NCBI RefSeq assembly: GCF_000003195.3
Contig: NW_018396416.1
Span: 123,908-187,907, forward strand
Length of the DNA stretch: 64,000 nucleotides
Source: Sorghum bicolor
Lineage: Eukaryota; Streptophyta; Magnoliopsida; Poales; Poaceae
Direction: 5' to 3'
This document shows, one piece after another, positions 56,715 through 64,000 of this stretch. Every line of letters begins with the position of its first letter. The first letter of the stretch is position 1. Below the pieces are notes generated by a model. That model was not told where the DNA came from, did not search any database, and worked only from the letters and a program-made list of their open reading frames with translations. A program made the position numbers and the translations under genes.

Positions 56715-58010
56715 AGAGCCTTGAGTTCCATCAAATTCAACATCATGCAATTCCTCAAGTTGACCACTTCCCAAATTCCATACTCTATATGCTTTGCTTA
56801 AAGTGGAGTAACCAAGCAAGAAGCCTTCATCAACTTTCTTGTCAAACTTGCTCAATCGAGTGCCCTTTCTCAATATGTAGCATTTGCATCCAAATACTCG
56901 GAAGTATGATATGTTGGGCTTTCTTCCATTTAATGTCTCATAAGGTGTCTTCTCTAGGAATGGATGACAATAGAGTCTATTGCTATAGAAGCATGCCGTG
57001 TTGATTGCTTCGGCCCAAAATGAATGACTCACATTATACTCATTTAGCATTGATCTTGCCATATCAATTAAAGTTCTATTTTTCCTTTCGACTAGCCCAT
57101 TGGATTGTGGTGTATACTTGGCTGAGAATTGATGCTTGATTCCTAACTCATCACATAGCTCATCAACTCTTGTATTCTTAAACTCACTTCCATTGTCACT
57201 TCTCACTTTCTTGATGGTGGTCTCATACTCATTTTGCATTCTTTTGATGAATAGCTTGAAAATGTCATATGTCTCACTCTTGTCACTAAGAAATGCCACC
57301 CAAGTGTATCTAGTGAAATCATCCACAATCACAAATCCATATTTGTGGCCTCCAATGCTAGTGTATGTTGTTGGCCCAAACAAATCCATATGCATCAACT
57401 CAAATGGCTTACAAGTACTCATGATGCTCTTCTTTGGATGAGTGTTGCCAACTTGCTTTCTGGCTTAACATGCACTACAAAATTTATCCTTCTCAAATGT
57501 GACATCCTTCAAGCCTCTAACTAGATCATGCTTTACTAACTTGTTGAGTTGCTTCATTCCAACATGACCAAGCCTTCTATGCCATAGCCAACCCATGCTT
57601 GATTTGGAGAGCAAGCATGTTGACAATTGAGCTTCACTTGTGTTGAAATCAACAAGATAGAGATTGCCATATCTAAACCCCTTGAAAGCAACATTTGATC
57701 CATCAACACTAACCACTTCAACATCATCAATACCAAATATACACTTGTAGCCAAGATCACACAATTAAGCAATTGATAGCAAATTGAAGTTCAAGCTCTC
57801 CACTAGCATCACATTGGAAATGGACATATCATTTGAAATTGCAATCTTGCCAAGACCAATCACATCACCTCCACTATTGTCTCCAAATGTGATACTCCTT
57901 ACACCACCATCATTTGGCTTGATTTCTTAGAACATTTTTGATTCACCGGTCATGTGTTGAGTGCACCCACTATCAAGAATCCAATGCCTTCCTCCGGCTT
58001 TGTAATTTAC
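56715..58010 (-). pseudogene. Protease-integrase of the copia element (right of element B)
   Basis: Protease: HWILDSGCTQHMTG. Integrase: HRRLGHVGMKQLNKLVKHDL with CSAC (HHCC), MHMDLFGPTT, VRSDNGSEFKN and NGLVERKNRTL (DDE), then CHPFLEKTPYETLNGRKPNI and FGCKCYILRKG. One frame is interrupted by TAA at 57465-57467, 57765-57767 and 57927-57929, each where Gln is likely ancestral. The last codons before 56715 (VEFDGTQGS) are cut by element B. The reading frame continues at 44672. Confidence 0.9.
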
Positions 58011-60109
58011 CTACAAAACAAACCAATATTTCTTAGGTACCCATACTTGTTTGGGTCCTTGGAGGTTAGTGGCTAAGCTTTTTGGTACCCAAATGGACTT
58101 CTTCTTTGAACCCACAATTGGTGTACCAACAAACTTAGCATGCACACCCTTCTCACCCTTGGTAAGCACATAACAAGAACCAAAAGAAATGTAAGATACA
58201 TTAGCATTTTTCTTATTCTTGTTCATTTTATTGCAATTAAGCTCTAGGTGCCCAACTTGCTTGCATCTATTGCAATAACAACCATTGCTCTTCACAAAGC
58301 TAGGCTTGTGAGTTGCAAAGGCCGTCTTGCCTTTCTTGGGGGTGTAGCCTAATCCCTCTTTGTTGAGAGAAAAGCGTTGGCTACCCAAACACTTAAGCAA
58401 GTGGGCCTCACCGCCATAGGCCTTGCCTAGAGCGTGAGTAAGCTCATCCACCTCCCTCTTGAGGGTCTCATTCTCAATCATGAGGGATGCATCACAAGTG
58501 AAACCATCACTCATACTTGAGCTTGAGTCGGTTGTGGTGGATGAACAGCTACAAGAAGGGTTAGCTTGTGATATAACAATAGGTTTATAAAAGGATTCAT
58601 CCACAATATCACAAGTTAGTCCAATGCTTCTTGTCTCCTTCACGTCCTCCACCTTTGCTTGATCAAGAAGAATAGAGTGAGCTTTTGCAAGCTTGGTGTG
58701 AGCGTTCTCAAGTTCCTCATGGTCTTCCTTTAGACACTCATGAGACGCTTGGAGCTCCCTAAGGGACTTCTCAAGATCTTCGACTTTCTTGAGTAAGCCC
58801 TTACACTCCTTTCTCTTCTTTTGGAAGCCTTCATTTAGTTGCTCACACATGTCCATGAGCTCCTCCTTGGAAGGGTCCTCATCATCATCACTACAAGAAT
58901 CATCATCATCACATGCATCATCATTATATGTTACCTTGGTGGCCTTAGCCATGAGGCATGTTGATGTAGCATCATCAAAGAGAGATGGTTTGTTGGAAAT
59001 AGCAACACCACCGAAAGCCTTCTTCATGGCCTCCAACTCCTTCTCATCATCACTATCTTCATCATCACCGGCATCACTATCCCACGTGACAATATAGCCA
59101 CCACCCTTCTTGTTCTTCTTAAAGCTCATTTTCTTGGACTTCTTCTCCTTCCTCTCATTATTGTCCTTCTTATTGTTGTTTTCATCATCATCATCATCAA
59201 GATGTGGACAATTGGCCACCACATGATCGGGGCTCTTGCATTTGAAGCAAAGCCTTCCATTGCCATTGCCTTTGGTGAAGTCTCTTCTCTTTCTTGCACC
59301 ATAGCCCTTCTTCTTCGTGAACTTGCCCATCTTGCGGACTAGAAGTGCCATAGCCTATCATCACTATCCATTTCTTCCTCACTTGACTCTTCTTTCTTGC
59401 TCTTGCCCTTGGAGGAGGATGAAGCCTTGAATGCCATACTCTTCTCTTTCTTGTCATTCTTTTCCCTCTTGTCTTGTTCTCCTTCACTAAGATCATCATT
59501 GTATTGAGCATCGGTCATTATGTCACCAAGCACTTCATTTGGAGTCACCTTGCTCAATCCTTCTCTAAAGATCATTCTTCTCAAAGTAGAGAATCTCTTT
59601 GGCAAACACATGAGGAACTTATGTGAGATGTCCTCGTCCTTCACTTTCTCTCCAAGGTTCTTGAGATCATTGACAATCACTTGGAGTCTATAGAACATTT
59701 CAGGAATAGACTCATCTTTTTCCATCTTGAAGTTGAATAGCTTGTCCTTGAGCATATACAACTTGGCACTCTTGACATTTTGGTTGCCCTCATATATCTC
59801 AATCAATCTTTGCCACACTTCACTTGCTTTCTCAAGATCTTTGATTTGTTCAAACACTTTTGAATCAATCCCTTGATATATGGCATTTAGAGCGGCATTA
59901 TTGCATTGTTGGTTGATTTCATCCTTGTCGGTGATATTATCGGGATCAAGGATAACAAAGTCATTATTGGTCACATTCCACACTTTGGTATGAATGGTAC
60001 CAAGGTGCATCTTCATCTTTCTCTTCCATTGATCAAAAGATGTGGTGCCATCAAACATTGGTGGTTTGCCCCCAACATGGTTGAACACAACATGAGCCAT
60101 AATTTGCAC
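58011..60109 (-). pseudogene. Gag of the copia element
   Basis: Start near 60100-60109 (MAHVVFNHVGGKPPMFDGT). The N-terminal capsid-like part (DQWKRKMKMHLG, WQRLIEIYEGNQNVKSAK) runs to 59339. A small indel near 59350 shifts the frame to MALLVRKMGKF. Then follow a CCHC zinc knuckle (CFKCKSPDHVVANC), an acidic region with long Asp/Glu runs, a coiled coil (LRELQASHECLKEDHEELEN) and a second Cys/His motif (CYCNRCKQVGHLELNC). TAG at 58011-58013 separates it from protease in the same frame. This may be decay or the natural gag-pol boundary. Confidence 0.85.
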
Positions 60110-60145
60110 ACTGAGGTTGTTAAGCCTTCACTAAACGGTGACCAC

Positions 60146-60158
60146 GGCTCTAATACCA
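60146..60158 (-). other. Primer binding site, copia element (initiator Met-tRNA type)
   Basis: Minus strand TGGTATTAGAGCC, two bases inside the 5' LTR. It has one transition from the common TGGTATCAGAGC site of copia elements. Confidence 0.85.
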
Positions 60159-60160
60159 CT

Positions 60161-61892
60161 TGAAAGGTCCTAATATGGCTAGACGGGGGGTGAATAGCCT
60201 ATTTAAAAAATCTACAAGGCACTAGAGCAAAGGATTAATATAACAAAAGGCGTAAAGCAAATTTGCTCTAGCTCTACAAGAGTTGCAAGCCACCTATATA
60301 AAAATTCTAGTGGTTATAATCACTAGGCACAAGCAAAGACTATGTCACTAATCTCTACAACTAGTTACAACTAGTTACTACTAGCCAAAACTAGGAACTA
60401 CTAGTTACAACTAATTTGCAAGAAAGTAAAGAGGTGAGTGATAATTATACCGATATGTAGAGGATGAACCAATCACAATGTATATCAATATATTCACCGG
60501 GAGAATACCAATCACAATATTGACACTTGTATTTTTCTCCTGAGGTTCACGTGCTTGCCGGCACGCTAGTCCCCGTTGTGTCGACCAACACTTCGTGGTT
60601 CGGCGGTTAATTGGGATTCCACACCCAAGCTCACCACGAGCACCGCAAGGACCTACCACAAGAGAGGTAGCTCAATGACACGCGCAATCCACTAGAGTGG
60701 CTTTTGGCACTCCGCCGGGGAATAAGCCCAAGAACCCCTCACAAATATCACCTTGATTGGGGGCGGACACAATCACCAAATCCCCTCACCAATCAACAAA
60801 TCCACAACCGTCTAGGTGACGATAATCACCAAGAGTAATAAGAAATCCACAATCACAATCACAACCTAGTGCCACAAATATGAATCACAAATGCATGAAC
60901 ACTAGGGTTTCCTCAACTCCTCTCACCAAAGAGAACCAACCATGGGAATGGAGAGGAGAGGGAGGAGATCCTCTTGGAGCTCTCAAATCGATCTCTAGAG
61001 CTTGCTCTCTCACTTGAATGGAGCACAAATCCTTGGGAGTGAGAGAGGAGAAGGGGAGAGCTTTTCTTTTCTTGGAGTTCTTCAAGAGAGCAAGAAAGGG
61101 GAATGGATTGAGGAGAAAGAAAGGAAGGGGTGAGACCCGACCTTATCCTCTGCCAGCCACTCATCCGACCGTTGCAGCAGCCTAAACTCACGAGAAAATC
61201 CAGTGCGGATAGGAAATAATTCCAGGTCCACACGCTTTTGACCGTTGGCGTGGGTGAACTAAAGTACCAGAAAATTTCCAGTGCGGGTAGGAAATAATTC
61301 CGATCGACCCCTCTCTGTTGCAAGCACAAATACTAGAAAATCCAGGTAGGGCAGTGAATAAATCCGATCGACCCCTTGCTGTTTGGGCAAGACTACTAGC
61401 TCGGTTTTCTAACTCAAAACCCCTTTTTAAGTTGCTAACTTTAACACGAAGTACCAAAAACAATTGAGCACTTAAGTTAGCATTTTCACAAATAATTTTT
61501 AGGGTTTTCTCAAGTATTCTCACCACATCACTAAGCGCAATGCATATGCAAAAGAGACTCACACTTAGTGGCACTAGATAACCATTGTAATTAAAGATTT
61601 CTCCTTTTTATAGTACGGTTATCTATCCTAAATCCACTCACACCCTCTAGGTGTCTTGAGTGGCAAAACAAAATGGCCCTATTAAAAATACCTTTGCCTT
61701 GAGCCCATTTTGTTCTCTTTCTTCTTTTCCAAGTTGGAGCACTTGAATATCATATTTTGGTCATCTCCATCACCATGACCATCATCTAGCTCCATCACTT
61801 GGTGTGTACCAACCTATCTTTGTATTTCACTCATGACAAAGATTAGTACACATAGGTTTCATCAATTATCCAAAACCAAACTAGGGCTTTCA
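60161..61892 (-). repeat. 5' LTR of the copia element
   Basis: 1732 bp, same length as the 3' LTR, with scattered substitutions such as TGGTTC for TGGTCC near 60598. Followed by the ATCGG duplication. The TATA region (61604-61614) is altered to CTTTTTATAG. Confidence 0.95.
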
Positions 61893-64000
61893 ATCGGGTG
61901 TGTCCAAATTGATTTCCGAGAATATGGTTTGTTCCATGCAAACCATACACCTATCTTGCATCAAGATTAGCACTATCTTCAAATAGACCGAACCGAGCTT
62001 TCACTTGAGCCTCTTCACCTAGGAGTACCATCGGGAACTTTCACAATGGTTTCTGAGCCTATGGTGCACTGGGGACAAACCATGCACCTATCTTGCACCG
62101 AAACTAATACTATCTCCAAATGGACTGAAGCGAGATTCCATATGATACACTTCATCTAGTAGTTCCATCGGGTGCATCTACAGTTCCATCAGGTGTGTCC
62201 AAATTGATCTCTGAGCATATGGTATGTTCCATTCAAACCGTGCACCTATCTTGCATCAAGATTAGAACTATCTCCAAACAGATAGAACCAAGATTCCACT
62301 TGAGCCCTTCACCAAGGAGTACCATCGTGTGCATCCAAAATAGTTTCTTAGCCTATGGTGCATTAGGCACAAACCGTGTACCTATCTTGCACCGAAACTA
62401 ACACTATGTCCAAAGAGACTGAAGTTAGATTCTATGTGACACACGTCATCTAGGAGTTCTATTGGGTGCTTCTAAATATATTTCTAAGCATATGGTACGT
62501 TCGATGCAATTCGTGCACTTATCTTGCATCAAGATTAGCACTACTCTAAACAAATCAAACTGAGCTTCCACTTGAGCCCCTTTATCCAGGAGTATCATCG
62601 GGTGCATCCAAAATGGTTTCTTAGCCTATGATGCATTAGGCGCAAACTATGTACCTATCTTGCACCAAAACTAACTCCGTCTCCAAACAGACCGAAGCGA
62701 GATTCCATATGACACATGTCATTTAGGAGTTCTATAGGGGTGCGTCCAAATGGATTTCTTAGCATATGGTTTGTTCCATGCAAATTGTGCACCTATCTTG
62801 CATCAAGATTAGCATTATCTCCAAATAGATCAAACCGACCGGCCAACGTGAGCCTTTTCACCATGGATTATCATCAGGTGCTTCCAAAATGGTTTCTGAG
62901 CCTATGGTGCATTATGCGCAAACCATGCACCAATCTTGCACCTAAACTAACACTATCTCCAAACAGATTGAAGCGAGATTCCATATGACACACATGATCT
63001 AGAAGTTCTATCGGGTGCGTCCAAATTGATTTCTAAGAATATGGTACGTTCCATGCAAACCGTACACCTATCTTTCATCAAGATTAGCACCATCTCCAAA
63101 CAGACCGAACCGAGCTTTCACTTGAGCCTCTTCACCTAGGAGTACCATCGGGAACTTCCACAACAATTTCTGAGCCTATGGTGCACTGGGCACAAACCAT
63201 GCAACTATCTTACACCGAAACTAATACTATCTCCAACTAGACCGAAGCGAGATTCCATATGATACACTTCATCTAGTAGTTCCATCGGGTGGATCTACAG
63301 TTCCATCGGGTTTCTCCAAATTGATTTCTGAGCATATGGTATGTTTCATGCAAACCGTGCACCTATCTTGCACCAAGATTAGAACTATCTCCAAACAGAC
63401 AGTATCAAGATTCCACTTGAGCCTCTTCACCATGGAGTACCATCGTGTGCGTCCAAAATAGTTTCTTAGCCTATGGTGAATTAGGCACAAACCGCGTACC
63501 TATCTTGCACCGAAACTAACTTTGTCTCCAAACAAACCGAAGCGAGATTCCATATGACACATGTCATCTAGGAGTTCTATTAGGGTGCGTCCAAATGGAT
63601 TTCTTAGCATATGGTATGTTCCATGCAAATCGTGCACGTATCTTGCATCAAGATTAGCACTATCTCCAAATAGATCAAATCGACCTTCCACTTGAGCCTC
63701 TTCACCTAGGATTATCATCGGGTGCTTCCAAAATGGTTTCTGAGCCTATGGTGCATTATGCGCAAACCATGCACCAATCTTGCACCTAAAATAACACTAT
63801 CTCCAAACAGATTGAAGCGAGATTCCATATGACACACATGATCTAGAAGTTCTATCGGGTGCGTCCAAATTGATTTCTAAGAATATGGTACGCTTCCATG
63901 CAAACCGTACACCTATCTTTCATCACGATTAGCACCATCTCCAGACGGACCGAACCGAGGCTTTCACTTGAGCCTCTTCACCTAGGAGTACCATCGGGAA
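61893..64000. repeat. Satellite array, segment 5, continues past the window
   Basis: Resumes the unit interrupted by copia. Anchors are at 62001 (D4), 62296 (D1), 62568 (D2), ~62842 (D3), 63118 (D4), 63413 (D1), 63688 (D3) and 63963 (D4). D2 is absent between 63413 and 63688 while spacing stays 275 bp, showing deletion of one dimer. Confidence 0.9.

Larger units (their letters stand above)
39904..61892 (-). mobile_element. Ty1/copia element (Sirevirus-like), split by element B
   Basis: Two 1732-bp LTRs (39904-41635, 60161-61892), target duplication ATCGG (39899-39903, 61893-61897), a Met-tRNA-type primer binding site and a GGGGGAG polypurine tract. Domain order on the minus strand is gag, protease, integrase, RT, RNase H, the copia order. 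Without B it would be about 9.9 kb. Multiple PPT-like motifs before the 3' LTR and an inverted repeat in the LTR fit Sireviruses. At least five nonsense codons and two frameshifts inactivate it. LTR divergence is roughly 1-2% by eye. Confidence 0.9.

Noticed and set aside
1..64000. tRNA, rRNA or ordinary host protein genes
   Set aside because: I looked for cloverleaf-like stretches, rRNA-like conserved sequence and non-transposon domains and saw none I could support.

Overview
The window is repetitive plant nuclear DNA, most likely from the centromere or pericentromere of an andropogonoid grass (Sorghum/Saccharum/Miscanthus group). The evidence is a long satellite array with a ~137-bp basic unit arranged as 275-bp dimers and a ~1.1-kb higher-order repeat, grass-type Ty3/gypsy elements of the Tat lineage carrying antisense genes, a Sirevirus-like Ty1/copia element, and a piece of plant mitochondrial DNA with the start of nad6. 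The species is inferred; I could not search a database. I see no ordinary host gene, tRNA or rRNA gene.

Layout. 1-10036: right-hand part of a minus-strand Ty3/gypsy element (element C), running off the left edge. It holds a decayed plus-strand antisense gene (1-1901), pol (2392-6283), gag (6284-8788), a primer binding site and the 5' LTR (8852-10036). C sits inside a truncated relative of the next family (element E, 10037-11089), whose LTR end is fused to satellite. 11090-15940: satellite. 15941-27830: complete element A (minus strand, 460-bp LTRs, TSD GTATG). 27831-30941: satellite. 30942-34978: probable 4.0-kb solo LTR (TSD TTAGC). 34979-35436: satellite. 35437-36832: 1.4-kb mitochondrial insertion. 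36833-39903: satellite. 39904-61892: Ty1/copia element (1732-bp LTRs, TSD ATCGG), split by element B (44673-56714, same family as A, TSD AGAGC). 61893-64000: satellite. Removing the insertions leaves one continuous array of about 13.6 kb.

How the parts work. A and B each encode gag-protease and RT-RNase H-integrase on the minus strand. Between pol and the 3' LTR each carries a plus-strand gene with its own TATA-like box, five GT-AG introns and a poly(A) signal. In B this antisense gene is open throughout (932 codons plus stop). In A it has a nonsense codon. Both gag-protease regions are broken, so neither copy looks autonomous, although B keeps an almost complete pol frame.

The observations most worth following are: an in-frame UAG at the same place between protease and RT in A, B and the divergent element C; the six-exon antisense gene with a hairpin-rich tandem-repeat promoter region; the eight-unit satellite higher-order repeat; and the clean, TSD-free mitochondrial insertion in satellite carrying a chimeric nad6 reading frame.
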